From contig NZ_CP045096.1 in assembly GCF_009184865.1 (NCBI RefSeq), positions 2,232,001 through 2,296,000 of the forward strand: 64,000 nt of DNA. Reading direction: 5' to 3'. Below, piece after piece: positions 23,789-33,425 of this stretch. The position numbers were made by a program, and so were the translations under genes. The notes under the pieces are model-generated. The model did not search any database. It saw only the letters and a program-made list of their open reading frames with translations, and was not told the DNA's origin. Origin of the DNA: Streptomyces phaeolivaceus (GTDB taxonomy: Bacteria; Actinomycetota; Actinomycetes; Streptomycetales; Streptomycetaceae). Position 1 is the stretch's first letter. Each line of letters starts with the position of its first letter.

Positions 23789-26700
23789 TTGTCGTCCTTC
23801 TCTTCGGTGCCGACGAGCTTGCCGTTCGCGGCGCCCTCGGCATCCTCGCCGTTCTCGTCACTGTCGTCGCCGGCCCTGGTCGGCAGGGAAGCGGAGCGGG
23901 AGCTTCTGGCGGCTGCCGTCCGGGCGGCCCGGGAGGGGCGGGGCTCGTCGGTGTTCGTGCTGGGCGAGCCCGGTATCGGCAAGTCCCGGCTCGTCGAGGA
24001 GGCCACGTCCACCGCCGCGCACGCCGGAGCACGGGTCCTGCGCGGGCGGGCCGCGTCCGCCGGGCGCGCGGTGCCGTTGCGCCCGCTCGCGGAGGCGGTG
24101 TTCTCCGGGTTACGGGGCGACGGCGCACCCTCGGACGGCGACCTCGGCCTCTACGAACCGCTGCTGTCCCGGCTGTGCGGGCTGGCGCCCCAGGACGGCG
24201 CGCCCCTCGTCGGATACGCCGAGGCGGTGCTGCGGCTCCTGCACGTGCTCGGCCGGGACGACGGCTGTGTCCTGGTGCTGGAGGACCTGCACGACGCCGA
24301 CGCCGACACGCTCGCCATCGTCGACTATCTGACGGACAACCTCGCCGGTCAGCGGGCCGTCCTGCTGGCCACCCTGCGCGGTGAGTCCGGCCCGGCGCTC
24401 GACCTCGCCGAGGCCGCCACCTCCCGTCGTACGGCCCGTACGGTCCGCCTCGCCCGCCTCGGGCCGGCCGGCACCGCCGAACTGGCCGCGCGGTGTCTGG
24501 GCCATGCCACGGCGGAGGAGGTGCCGGCGGCCGTGCTGGACCGGCTGCATACCGTCTCCGAGGGCGTCCCCTTCGTCGTGGAGGAGCTGCTGCGCGCGAT
24601 GGTCGACGGCGGCGGTCTCGTCCGGGACGGGGCCGCGCGCTGGACGGTGACCGGCTCGCTCGACGCCGGTGTGCCCGCGACCGTCGCCGCCGCCGTCCTG
24701 CAACGCGTGGACCAGCTGCCGCCGGCCGGCATCGCCCTGCTGGAGGCGGCGGCGGTCCTCGGCAGACGTTTCCCCGTGGACATCGCCGCCCGCGCCGCGG
24801 GCCTGGACCACGCCACCGCCCTCACCCAGCTCCGCCACGCGGCCCACGCCCATCTCGTCTCCGGCGCCGCCACCCCGTCCGACCCCGGCTGGCACACCTT
24901 CCGCCACGCCCTGACCGCCGACGCCATCACCCGCAGGCTGCTCCCGCCCGAACGCGCGGCCCTCTGCCTGGCCGCGGCTGACGCGATCGAGGGGGCGAGG
25001 GCGGCGGGTGAGGAGGCCACGAGCCCTGAGGCGCTCCCGCGCGAGGGCACGAGACCTCAGGAGGCGGGCGTCGAGGAAGAGGAAGGCGAGGAAACCGGAC
25101 ACGAGGACGGGTACGACCCGACACGCCCGACCCCGGCGAGCACGGCGGACCCCGACACGCCCACCACACGGGACGCCCGTCCCCACGTACCGGTCGGCCC
25201 CTCCGACCTCCCGTACGGCGAACCCGACACCCACCCCCTCGCGCTCGCCCAGCCCCTCCCTCAGCCCCTCCCTCAGCCCCGCGCCCCCCGCCGCTCCCTT
25301 GCCGGTGACGCCGGTGACGCCGGCGACGACCTGTACCGGCTCGCGGCGGAGCTGTGTGTCGCCGGTGGGCGGCCGGCGCGGGCCGCAGTGCTGCTCACCC
25401 GGGCCGGGCGGCAGGCGGTCGCGCGGGGCGCGCTGCTGACCGCCGTGGAACTCCTCGACCGCGGCCTGGAGCTGACCGCCGACACGCCGGACGCGCCCAC
25501 GGAGGCGGTGGCCCGGCTGCTGGAGGAACTGCTCGGCACACTGGTCCTCACCGGTGACGTGCGGCGCGTACCCGAACTCGGGAACCGGCTGGACCGTGTC
25601 CTGACGGTGTCGGGCGCGCCGGCGGGCCGCCGCGCGGCCGGTTTCCTCACCCGTGCGCGGGCCGCGGCGACCGCCCAGCAGTGGGAGGAGGGCCTGACCG
25701 CCGTACGGCAGGCCAGGGACCTGCTCGGCGACACGCCCGACCCCGCGTCCCGGGCCGCCCTGGACGCGGTCGCCGCCCATCTGGTGCTCAACTCCCAGCG
25801 CCCGGACCGGCTGGAGAGCGCGCGGGCGCTCGCCGAGGGCGCCGTCGCGACCGCGGAGGAGGTGGGGCTGCCGGAGGTGGCGTGCAAGGCGCTGAACATG
25901 CTCGGCTACTGCCTACGGCCCCGGGATCTCGGCGAGGCGGAGGACGCGTTCGCCCGGCTGGTCGCCACCGCCGAGGCCCACGCGCTGCCGGTGTGGCGGA
26001 TCCGCGGCCTGCTGGAACTGGGGGTGCTGGACCGGGTCCGGTTCACCGGCACCGACCGGCTGGTCGCCGCCCGAGGGGCCGCCGAGGAGACCGGCGCGGT
26101 GCTGATGACGGCCTGGGCCGACATGCATCTGACGCTCGCCCACATCCTGCGCGACGAACACGACCGGGCCACCGAGTCCGCGCGTCGGCTCCAGTCGACG
26201 GCGCGCCGACTGCGGCTGCGCGAGGTGGAGTTGATCGGCGTCGGCGTGGACGGCATCATCGCCGCCTCGCTCGGGGACCGGGAGAAGCTCGACGCCACCC
26301 TGCGTGCCCTTCAGCGCGCGCTCGCCGGGCGGAGCGCCGGCGCGCTCTGGGGCTACGCCGACACCTCCGTGTGGGGCTGGGCCCAGGGCGTCTGCTCCCT
26401 GCTGCGGGAGGAACCCGACCGCGCGCTGGCCGAGTTCACCGACGCGGACGGCGTCATGAAGGCGCTGCCCAGCACCGGTGGCGTCACCGGCTTCCTCGGC
26501 CCGTACCTCCTGCTGCGCACCCTGCGCGGTACGACCGACTGGGCCGAGCTGGACGGCCCCGGCACCGACCGGCTCACCCGGACCCACTGGGACCGCCCCT
26601 TCGCCGGCTGGTCCCGGGCCGTCCTGCTGGGCCGGGAGGGCCGGGCCACCGAGGCCGCCAAGACGGCGGAGGAGGCGCTGACCGGGACCGCCGCCACCCC

Positions 26701-27112
26701 GCTGGCCGCCCATCTCTGTCTGCGTCTGGGCGCCCAGGCCGCACTCGCCGACGGCTGGGGCCGGCCCGTCGAATGGCTGCGCACCGCCGAGCAGTTCTTC
26801 CACCAGCGGGGCACGACCCGGGTGGCGGCGGCGTGCCGGGCGCTGCTGCGCGAGGCCGGTGCCCCCGTGCCGCGCCGCCGCCAGGGCCACGACACGATCC
26901 CGCCGGAGCTGCGGCGCGCCGGGGTGACCGCCCGGGAGTACGAGGTGCTGCGTCTGCTCGGCGCCCGGCTCGGCAACCAGGAGATCGCCGAGCACCTCTT
27001 CCTCTCCCCGCGCACCGTCGAGAAACACCTCGCCAGCCTCCGCGAACGCACCGGCCGCCCCGACCGCGCCGCCCTGATCACCCTGGCCAGGCGATACGCC
27101 GACGAGCAGTGA
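23789..27112 (+). CDS. Large LuxR-family (LAL) ATPase transcriptional regulator
   Basis: About 1107 residues. Order: a short Ser-rich leader; an AAA-like ATPase with ALVGREAERELLAAAV and Walker A VFVLGEPGIGKSRLVEEA at about residue 65; Walker B-like CVLVLEDLHDADADTLAIVD; a low-complexity Pro/Glu/Thr linker at about residues 400-510; a long helical TPR-like region; and a C-terminal LuxR helix-turn-helix (VTAREYEVLRLLGARLGNQE then LSPRTVEKHLASLRERTG). LAL proteins activate pathway genes on binding ATP and often an inducer. The start is uncertain: the TTG at 23789 has GGGGG at good spacing, while a TTG at 23750 extends it by 13 codons. The target is unknown; the lipoprotein and phoD are neighbours. 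Confidence 0.88.
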   Translation: MSSFSSVPTSLPFAAPSASSPFSSLSSPALVGREAERELLAAAVRAAREGRGSSVFVLGEPGIGKSRLVEEATSTAAHAGARVLRGRAASAGRAVPLRPLAEAVFSGLRGDGAPSDGDLGLYEPLLSRLCGLAPQDGAPLVGYAEAVLRLLHVLGRDDGCVLVLEDLHDADADTLAIVDYLTDNLAGQRAVLLATLRGESGPALDLAEAATSRRTARTVRLARLGPAGTAELAARCLGHATAEEVPAAVLDRLHTVSEGVPFVVEELLRAMVDGGGLVRDGAARWTVTGSLDAGVPATVAAAVLQRVDQLPPAGIALLEAAAVLGRRFPVDIAARAAGLDHATALTQLRHAAHAHLVSGAATPSDPGWHTFRHALTADAITRRLLPPERAALCLAAADAIEGARAAGEEATSPEALPREGTRPQEAGVEEEEGEETGHEDGYDPTRPTPASTADPDTPTTRDARPHVPVGPSDLPYGEPDTHPLALAQPLPQPLPQPRAPRRSLAGDAGDAGDDLYRLAAELCVAGGRPARAAVLLTRAGRQAVARGALLTAVELLDRGLELTADTPDAPTEAVARLLEELLGTLVLTGDVRRVPELGNRLDRVLTVSGAPAGRRAAGFLTRARAAATAQQWEEGLTAVRQARDLLGDTPDPASRAALDAVAAHLVLNSQRPDRLESARALAEGAVATAEEVGLPEVACKALNMLGYCLRPRDLGEAEDAFARLVATAEAHALPVWRIRGLLELGVLDRVRFTGTDRLVAARGAAEETGAVLMTAWADMHLTLAHILRDEHDRATESARRLQSTARRLRLREVELIGVGVDGIIAASLGDREKLDATLRALQRALAGRSAGALWGYADTSVWGWAQGVCSLLREEPDRALAEFTDADGVMKALPSTGGVTGFLGPYLLLRTLRGTTDWAELDGPGTDRLTRTHWDRPFAGWSRAVLLGREGRATEAAKTAEEALTGTAATPLAAHLCLRLGAQAALADGWGRPVEWLRTAEQFFHQRGTTRVAAACRALLREAGAPVPRRRQGHDTIPPELRRAGVTAREYEVLRLLGARLGNQEIAEHLFLSPRTVEKHLASLRERTGRPDRAALITLARRYADEQ

Positions 27113-27175
27113 CCGCCATGCCCTCCCCGCACGCCCCCTGGAAGTCGGGTCTCCCCCCACTCCCAGTCCCCCGCG

Positions 27176-27197
27176 CTGTTCACCGACCGACGAACAG
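27176..27197 (+). promoter_or_regulatory. Candidate PHO-box-like operator upstream of phoD
   Basis: CTGTTCACCGACCGACGAACAG combines a GTTCACC unit, like the PhoP direct-repeat unit, with an inverted CTGTTC-N10-GAACAG. It lies 80-100 bp before the phoD start. Streptomyces phoD is established as a PhoP-controlled phosphatase, which supports the reading. The second direct repeat is poor, so this is tentative. Confidence 0.35.
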
Positions 27198-27276
27198 CGC
27201 ACGCCCGTCTGAACATTGAGTGGATTCCGGTCCACCGCCTTACCTCCGGCCCTACCGATCAGTAATCTCGTCCGCC

Positions 27277-28962
27277 GTGACCAGTCGCAGATCTCCCTCA
27301 AGCCCCGGTTGCCCCGACTCCCCCGCCCGGCCCACGAGTTCGGGCGCCCCGAGCCGCCGTACGGTCGTCAAGGCGGCCACGGCCGGGGCCGTCCTCGCTC
27401 CACCGCTGGCCGCCGCGATACCGGCCCGCGCGGCCGAGGCCCCCGCCTTCCTGCACGGTGTCGCCTCCGGTGACCCGCTGCCCGACGGGGTCCTGCTGTG
27501 GACCCGGGTGACGCCCACCGCCGCCGCGACACCCGGCTCCGGGCTCGGCCCGGACGTCGAGATCGGCTGGACCGTCGCCCTGGACAAGGCGTTCACGAAC
27601 ATCGTCATCAAGGGGTCGACGACCGCGACCGCCGCCTCCGACCACACCGTCAAGGCGGACGTCCGCGGCCTCGCGCCCGCCACGAACTACTGGTTCCGCT
27701 TCTCGGCCGGGGGCACCGACTCGCCCGCCGCCCGCACCCGCACCGCGCCGGCCGCCGACGCCGCCGTCACCGGCCTGCGCTTCGGCGTGGTGTCCTGCGC
27801 CAACTGGGAGGGCGGCTACTTCGCCGCCTACCGCCATCTCGCCGCGCGCGGCGACCTGGACGCGTGGCTGCACCTCGGCGACTACATCTACGAGTACGGC
27901 ACCGGTGAGTACGGCACCCGCGGCAAGGTCGTACGGCCGCACGCGCCGACCCACGAGATCCTCTCGCTCGCCGACTACCGCGTCCGGCATGCCCGTTACA
28001 AGACCGACCCGGATCTGCAGGCCCTGCACGCCGCCGCGCCGGTCGTCGCCATCTGGGACGACCACGAGATCGCCAACGACGCCTGGTCGGGCGGCGCCGA
28101 GAACCACACCGAGGGCACGGAGGGCGGCTGGGCGGACCGTCAGTCGGCGGCCAAGCGGGCGTACTTCGAGTGGATGCCGGTGCGCCCGGCGATCGCGGGC
28201 ACCACCTACCGCCGACTGCGCTTCGGCAAGCTCGTCGACCTCTCCCTCCTCGACCTGCGGTCCTTCCGCTCGCAGCAGGTGGGGATCGGCGACGGCGAGG
28301 TCGACGACCCGGACCGTACGCTGACCGGCCGGGCCCAGCTGGACTGGCTGAAGGCCGGGCTGAAGTCCTCCGACACGGCCTGGCGGCTGGTCGGCAACTC
28401 GGTGATGATCGCCCCGTTCGCCCTCGGCAACCTCACGGCCGACCTCTTCGAGCCGCTCGCGGAGCTGCTGGGCCTGCCGAAGGAGGGCCTCGCCCTCAAC
28501 CCCGACCAGTGGGACGGCTACACCGACGACCGCCGCGAACTCCTCGCGCATCTGCGGGAGAACGCGATCGGCAACACGGTCTTCCTCACCGGCGACATCC
28601 ACATGGCATGGGCCAACGACGTGCCGGTGAACGCCGGTACGTACCCGCTGTCGGCCTCCGCCGCGACCGAGTTCGTGGTCACGTCGGTCACCTCCGACAA
28701 CCTCGACGACCTGGTGAAGGTCCCCGAGGGCACGGTCTCCGCGCTGGCCTCCCCGCTGATCCGCGCCGCCAACCGGCATGTCCACTGGGTCGACACCGAC
28801 CGGCACGGCTACGGCGTCCTGGACATCACCGCCGCGCGGGCGCAGATGGACTTCTACGTCCTGTCCGACCGCACGAAGGCCGACGCGAGGTCCTCCTGGG
28901 CGCGCTCGTACCGGACGCGGACCGGGACGCAGAAGGTGGAGCGGACGTACGACCCCGTGTAG
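27277..28962 (+). CDS. phoD: Secreted alkaline phosphatase PhoD (Tat substrate)
   Basis: This 561-residue protein belongs to the PhoD metallophosphatase family, which releases phosphate from phosphodiesters and monoesters outside the cell using Ca/Fe. A Tat signal is visible: [20 protein letters not shown], ending at PARAAEA. Then come the PhoD N-terminal domain ([20 protein letters not shown]) and the metallophosphatase core with [45 protein letters not shown] and [13 protein letters not shown], whose Asp/His residues are the metal ligands. The GTG at 27277 gives MTSRRSPS; the frame runs 19 codons further upstream, but that part overlaps the likely promoter. It is the orthologue of S. coelicolor phoD by context. 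Confidence 0.93.
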   Translation: MTSRRSPSSPGCPDSPARPTSSGAPSRRTVVKAATAGAVLAPPLAAAIPARAAEAPAFLHGVASGDPLPDGVLLWTRVTPTAAATPGSGLGPDVEIGWTVALDKAFTNIVIKGSTTATAASDHTVKADVRGLAPATNYWFRFSAGGTDSPAARTRTAPAADAAVTGLRFGVVSCANWEGGYFAAYRHLAARGDLDAWLHLGDYIYEYGTGEYGTRGKVVRPHAPTHEILSLADYRVRHARYKTDPDLQALHAAAPVVAIWDDHEIANDAWSGGAENHTEGTEGGWADRQSAAKRAYFEWMPVRPAIAGTTYRRLRFGKLVDLSLLDLRSFRSQQVGIGDGEVDDPDRTLTGRAQLDWLKAGLKSSDTAWRLVGNSVMIAPFALGNLTADLFEPLAELLGLPKEGLALNPDQWDGYTDDRRELLAHLRENAIGNTVFLTGDIHMAWANDVPVNAGTYPLSASAATEFVVTSVTSDNLDDLVKVPEGTVSALASPLIRAANRHVHWVDTDRHGYGVLDITAARAQMDFYVLSDRTKADARSSWARSYRTRTGTQKVERTYDPV

Positions 28963-28983
28963 CGACCCCTGTGGACCGTGGGC

Positions 28984-29553
28984 CTACAGACTGTCGAGGA
29001 AGCCGAGTGCCACCCGCCAGGTGGCCTCGGCGGCCTCCTCGTCGTAGTCGGGCAGCTCGGGATCGGTGTAGAGGTGACCGGCGCCGGCGTAGCGGTACAC
29101 CTCGACGTCCGCGCCCGCCCTGCGCATCTGCAGATACCAGGCGCTCAGCCAGTCGTCCGGCTCGAACGGGTCGGGTTCGGCGATGTGCAGCTGGACGGGC
29201 AGGTCGTCCACGGACGCGGTGGCGGCGATGTCCGAGGTGCCGTGCAGGAGCAGCAGCCCGCGCGCGTTCTTGTCGCCCAGGGCGAGGGTCTGCGCGGTGG
29301 CGGCGCCGAGCGAGAACCCGGCGTAGACGAGCCCTCGCTCCGAGTAGGGCGCGGCGGCGAGCACCGCCCGCCTCAGCAGTTCCTCTCTGCCCAGTTCCTG
29401 GTTGAAGGTCATGCCTTCCTCGACCGTGTCGAACGTCCGTCCGTCGAAGAGGTCGGGGGTCCACACCTCGTGTCCGGCGGCACGCAGCCGGTCAGCCGCC
29501 GCGCGCACCGCGGGCCGCGGTCCGTAGGTCGAGTGGAAGAGCACGATGTTCAT
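28984..29553 (-). CDS. Dienelactone-hydrolase-family alpha/beta hydrolase
   Basis: The 189-residue protein opens MNIVLFHSTYGPRPAVRAAA. It has the nucleophile elbow LVYAGFSLGAATAQTLAL, where Ser replaces the Cys of true dienelactone hydrolases. The acid is probably in IAEPDPFEPDDW and the catalytic His in YAGAGHLYTDPELPDYDEEA. It is probably a small cytoplasmic esterase or hydrolase; the substrate is unknown. It is convergent with phoD (22-bp gap) and divergent from the MscS gene. Confidence 0.85.
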   Translation of the reverse strand: MNIVLFHSTYGPRPAVRAAADRLRAAGHEVWTPDLFDGRTFDTVEEGMTFNQELGREELLRRAVLAAAPYSERGLVYAGFSLGAATAQTLALGDKNARGLLLLHGTSDIAATASVDDLPVQLHIAEPDPFEPDDWLSAWYLQMRRAGADVEVYRYAGAGHLYTDPELPDYDEEAAEATWRVALGFLDSL

Positions 29554-29671
29554 GGGGCCATGGTGCCAGCCGGGTCCGACAACGACTCCGCCGACCGGCT
29601 GGGCGCCCGTACCCCGAGGGCGTCCGAAGTCACATGTTCATGACCCCGCGCGGCCGGTTACGTTCGAAGGC

Positions 29672-30796
29672 ATGGAGAATCTACTCCGCCCATTGATCGT
29701 CATCGGCGGCTCGGTCGTCCTCACGCTGCTCATCGGCTGGACGACCGACCTGCTGCTGCGCAAAGCGGACCAGCGGCACCCGGAGACACCTCTGTGGGGC
29801 CTGCCGCGCCGCGGTCGCATCCCCTATCAACTGGTCCTGTGCGCGGCCTTCCTCAGAGCGTCGTACGACCAGGCGCAGCTGCTGGAGCAGCACCGGACCG
29901 CCGTCGGACGCACCCTGACGCTGGTGCTGATCGGGGCGACGGCCTGGCTGGTGATCCGGATCGCCGCGGCGATCGTGGAGACGACGTACAGCCGTTACGC
30001 CCGCGCCCACCGCGATCCGGCCCGGGTCCGCCGGGTGCGGACCCAGGTGACGCTGATCACGCGGGTGGTCGCGGCGATCGTCGGTGTGGTGGCCGTGGCC
30101 TCGATGCTGCTGACCTTCCCGGCGATGCGCGCGGCCGGCACCTCGCTGCTGGCCTCGGCCGGGCTGCTGGGCATCGTCGCCGGTATCGCCGCGCAGTCCA
30201 CGCTGAGCAACCTCTTCGCCGGTCTGCAGATCGCCTTCGGCGACATGGTCCGCCTCGGGGACGTGGTCGTGGTGGAGGGCGAGTGGGGCACGGTCGACGA
30301 GATCACCCTCACCTTCCTGACGGTCCGCACCTGGGACGAGCGCCGCATCACGATGCCGGTGTCGTACTTCACCTCGAAGCCCTTCGAGAACTGGTCCCGG
30401 GGCGGCGCCCAGATGACCGGCACGGTCTTCCTGCACGTCGACCACGCCGCGCCGCTGCCCGCGATGCGCGAGCGACTGCGCGACATCCTCCGTTCCTGCC
30501 CCGCCTGGGACGGCCGCCACTTCGACCTGACCGTCACCGACGCGACCCCCTCCACCATGGAGGTCCGCGCGCTCGTCACCGCCAAGGACCCGGACGACCT
30601 GTGGACCGTCCGCGTCACCGTCCGCGAACAGCTCATCCACTGGCTCACCGAGACCCACCCCTACGCCCTCCCCCGCGTCAACACCGCCGACGCGGTCCTC
30701 CCCCCGTCCCACCCCGACGCCCTCCGCGACGGCACGGCCCCCCGCGCCAGCCGGGCCCGCGTCCACGAGCCGCCGAGGTCGACCGGCCGGGGGTGA
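29672..30796 (+). CDS. MscS-family mechanosensitive channel
   Basis: The 374-residue protein has three to four membrane helices: LRPLIVIGGSVVLTLLIGWT, TLTLVLIGATAWLVIRIAAA and LITRVVAAIVGVVAVASMLL. The pore helix is SLLASAGLLGIVAGIAAQST, then the MscS beta domain LQIAFGDMVRLGDVVVVEGE, WGTVDEITLTFLTVRTWDER and VSYFTSKPFENWSR. It should release solutes on hypo-osmotic shock. The start is the ATG giving MENLLRPLIVIGGS; the open frame extends upstream but only as Pro-rich non-family sequence. It converges with the SDR gene at a 10-bp gap. Confidence 0.92.
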   Translation: MENLLRPLIVIGGSVVLTLLIGWTTDLLLRKADQRHPETPLWGLPRRGRIPYQLVLCAAFLRASYDQAQLLEQHRTAVGRTLTLVLIGATAWLVIRIAAAIVETTYSRYARAHRDPARVRRVRTQVTLITRVVAAIVGVVAVASMLLTFPAMRAAGTSLLASAGLLGIVAGIAAQSTLSNLFAGLQIAFGDMVRLGDVVVVEGEWGTVDEITLTFLTVRTWDERRITMPVSYFTSKPFENWSRGGAQMTGTVFLHVDHAAPLPAMRERLRDILRSCPAWDGRHFDLTVTDATPSTMEVRALVTAKDPDDLWTVRVTVREQLIHWLTETHPYALPRVNTADAVLPPSHPDALRDGTAPRASRARVHEPPRSTGRG

Positions 30797-30805
30797 GGCC
30801 GGCGC

Positions 30806-31546
30806 TCAGTGCCCGCGCTCGGCGCCCCCGTTGACCTGGACGATCTGCGCGGTGACATGTCCGGCACCGGGTGACGCGAGCCAGTGCAGAGTGTCGGCGA
30901 CGTCCGCGGGCGTACCGGCCCGGCCCGTCGAGGTCTCCGCGACGAGCCGGGCCCGCCGCGCCTGCGCCACCGGACCGCCGAAGAACTCGGTGTCCTCCAC
31001 ATAGCCGGGCGCCACGACGTTCACCGTGATCCCGCGCGGCCCGAACTCCCGCGCGAGATCGAACGCGTACGGGTGCAGCGCCGCCTTGGACGCGGCGTAC
31101 GCCCCGCTCCCGGACCCCCGGTACGCGGCGATCGACGACAGGAAGAGCACCCGTCCGCCCGGCGAGGCCAGCCGCTCCCGCAGCGCCTCGGTGAGCAGCA
31201 CGGCGGTCAGTGTGTTCAGCCGGAAGTTGAGCCCCCAGTCGTGCGCCACGGCATCGAGCGGATCACTCCCCTCCGCCCCGGGCTCCAGCCCGCCGTTCCC
31301 GCCGGCGCTGTGGATCAGCACGTCCACGGTCCCGAACTCCGCCGCCACGAACTCGGCGACCCCCCGTACGCTCTCCGGATCGGCAAGATCGGCCGCGTAC
31401 GTCAGCGCCCCGCGCACCCCCGCGCTCTTCAGCACCTCGGCGCGCCGCCCGAGGAGCAGCACCCGATCCCCACCCCCCGCGAACACCTCCGCGACCGCGC
31501 GCCCGATCCCCGTCCCACCACCACTGACCACCACATTGCGAGCCAT
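30806..31546 (-). CDS. Short-chain dehydrogenase/reductase (SDR)
   Basis: A classical SDR of 246 residues. It has the nucleotide-binding VVVSGGGTGIGRAVAEVFAG, HSAGGNGG, the catalytic Ser in VLFLSSIAAYRG, the YAASK motif in GAYAASKAALHPYAFDLARE, and the C-terminal VNGGAERGH. It is probably NADP(H)-dependent, judged by the Arg pair in LLLGRRAEVL after the second strand. The substrate is unknown. The first conserved strand begins four residues after the ATG, so the start is secure. Confidence 0.9.
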   Translation of the reverse strand: MARNVVVSGGGTGIGRAVAEVFAGGGDRVLLLGRRAEVLKSAGVRGALTYAADLADPESVRGVAEFVAAEFGTVDVLIHSAGGNGGLEPGAEGSDPLDAVAHDWGLNFRLNTLTAVLLTEALRERLASPGGRVLFLSSIAAYRGSGSGAYAASKAALHPYAFDLAREFGPRGITVNVVAPGYVEDTEFFGGPVAQARRARLVAETSTGRAGTPADVADTLHWLASPGAGHVTAQIVQVNGGAERGH

Positions 31547-31765
31547 CCCCCGACCCTACAAACCCCGGGCTCCCCACCCCACGAACCCATCGCCCCCGCC
31601 ACGCACTCGCCACATGCCGGCAACACGACACCCCCGAACGCCCCCCACGATCCGCAGCCGCCGACGAAGCGCGCGCCCCCACAGGAAACCCGCACTCCTC
31701 CACTCCACCAAGGAGTCACGGGCGGTGCGCGGGTGGGAGACCCCCACAACCTGCGCCCTCCCAAC
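31547..31765. other. Gene-free 219-bp stretch, strongly C-rich on the plus strand
   Basis: This gap lies between the starts/stops of two minus-strand genes (SDR start 31546, antiporter stop 31766). The plus strand is dominated by C and A with few G or T over about 31550-31710. I see no hairpin terminator and no convincing promoter box. Confidence 0.5.
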
Positions 31766-33352
31766 TCACCGCAAGCTACGCACGTCCAAATGCCGAAGCA
31801 CCCGATCCACCACCTCAGGATTCGCCCCCGGCTCACTCCGCGCGGCCAGCACCTCGTGCCGAGCCGCGCTCAGCATCTCCCCCTGGATCCGCCGCAGCTT
31901 CCGCAGGCGACGCACCCGCTGCTCGTGCCCCTCCCGCCGCTCGTCCTCCCCCACCTCCGGACTGATCCGCACCCCGATCTCGAAGGCCCGCCGCAACAGC
32001 CGCTCGGACATCTCCTCCGGCAGCTCCTCCACCTCCTCGATCTCCTTGAGCCGCCGCTTCGCCGCCTTCGCCGCCCGTACGGCCAACGCCTTCTCGAAGT
32101 CCTTCTCGGCCCCCTCGTCCGCCCGCACCCCCAACCACCGCACCAGCCGCGGCAGCGTCAGCCCCTGCAGCACCAGCGTCGCCATGATCACCCCGAACGC
32201 GATGAACACGATCTCGTCCCGGTCCGGGAACGGCGCCCCGCTGTCCGTCTCCAGCGGAATCGCCAGCGCCAGCGCCACGGAGGCCACCCCGCGCATCCCC
32301 GACCACCACATCACCACGGTCTCGCGCCACGACATCGGGATCTCCTCGTCGTAGTCCCGCTTGGCGTGCCACCGCCGCGCGAGCCACGCCGCAGGCAGCA
32401 GCCACACCAGCCGTACGAGCACCACGACGACCACGACGGCCGCCGCCCAGCCGAGCATCTCGGGCCACCGCCCGGACGCCGTACGGATCGCGTTGTGCAG
32501 CTCCAGCCCGATCAGCCCGAAGGCGACACCGGTGACCAGCGTGTCCACGACGTCCCAGACGGTGTGCCCGGCGAGCCGGGTCAGGACGTCGTCCGCGCCG
32601 AGCGCGTACTCGGCGAGGAACAACGCGGTGGTGAGCACCGCGAGCACCCCGGACCCGTGGAGTTCCTCGGCCATCACGTACGACGCGTACGGCACGAGCA
32701 GGGTCAGCCCGATCTGCAGCGTCGCGTCCTCCAGGAAGTCCATCAGCTTGTTGGCCGCCCAGCCGAGCGCGACCCCCACGGCGACGGCGACGACGGCCGA
32801 CAGCACGAGCTGGAGCGCGGCCTCGGGCCAGGAGAAGGTTCCGCTGACGGCGGCGGCGATGGCCACGTGGTAGAGCACGATGGCGGTGACGTCGTTGAAG
32901 AGGCCCTCGCCCTCCAGGATCGACACCAGCCGGCGGGGCAGCCCGAGCTGCCCGGCCACGGCGGTCGCCGCCACCGGGTCCGGCGGCGCGACGAGCGCGC
33001 CGAGCGCCACGGCCGCCGCGATCGGCAGTCCGGGCACGATCGCCTGCGCCATGGCGGCCACCGCGGCGGTGGTCACGAACACCAGCGCCACGGCCAGCAG
33101 AAGGATCGGCCGCAGATTCGCGGTGAACTGCCGCCAGGAGGTCCGCCGCACCGCCGCGTACAGCAGCGGCGGCAACAGCAGCGGCAGGATGAGGTCCGGC
33201 GGGATCTCCACATTGGGCACGAATCCCGGGATGGCGAGCGCGATGCCGAGCAGCGTCATCAGCACCGGCGCCGGCAGCTTCAGCCGCTCCCCCACCGGGA
33301 CACTGACCACGGCCCCGACCAGCAGGACGAAGAACAGGGCCAACTGATCCAT
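31766..33352 (-). CDS. Na+/H+ antiporter, CPA1/NhaP type
   Basis: The 528-residue protein has about twelve membrane helices followed by a cytoplasmic charged tail of about 125 residues, rich in Lys/Glu/Arg coiled-coil-like sequence (AAKRRLKEIEEVEELPEEMS). CPA1 signatures are visible: ALGALVAPPDPVAATAVAGQ with the transport aspartate, and ILEGEGLFNDVTAIVLYHVA. Arg in the WWSGMRGVASVALALAIP helix is also conserved. It exchanges Na+ or K+ for protons across the cytoplasmic membrane. The ATG start gives MDQLALFFVLLVGAVVSV directly at the first helix. Confidence 0.93.
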   Translation of the reverse strand: MDQLALFFVLLVGAVVSVPVGERLKLPAPVLMTLLGIALAIPGFVPNVEIPPDLILPLLLPPLLYAAVRRTSWRQFTANLRPILLLAVALVFVTTAAVAAMAQAIVPGLPIAAAVALGALVAPPDPVAATAVAGQLGLPRRLVSILEGEGLFNDVTAIVLYHVAIAAAVSGTFSWPEAALQLVLSAVVAVAVGVALGWAANKLMDFLEDATLQIGLTLLVPYASYVMAEELHGSGVLAVLTTALFLAEYALGADDVLTRLAGHTVWDVVDTLVTGVAFGLIGLELHNAIRTASGRWPEMLGWAAAVVVVVVLVRLVWLLPAAWLARRWHAKRDYDEEIPMSWRETVVMWWSGMRGVASVALALAIPLETDSGAPFPDRDEIVFIAFGVIMATLVLQGLTLPRLVRWLGVRADEGAEKDFEKALAVRAAKAAKRRLKEIEEVEELPEEMSERLLRRAFEIGVRISPEVGEDERREGHEQRVRRLRKLRRIQGEMLSAARHEVLAARSEPGANPEVVDRVLRHLDVRSLR

Positions 33353-33425
33353 GGGGGCGCTCCGCTGGTGCTAGGCGATCAAGACCGACCGGATGCCCAG
33401 GGTGCCCCACCCGCGGCGCCGAACG

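Noticed and set aside
23789..28962. LAL regulator as the sign of a natural-product gene cluster
   Set aside because: No biosynthetic, export or resistance genes surround it; the flanks are conserved core genes.
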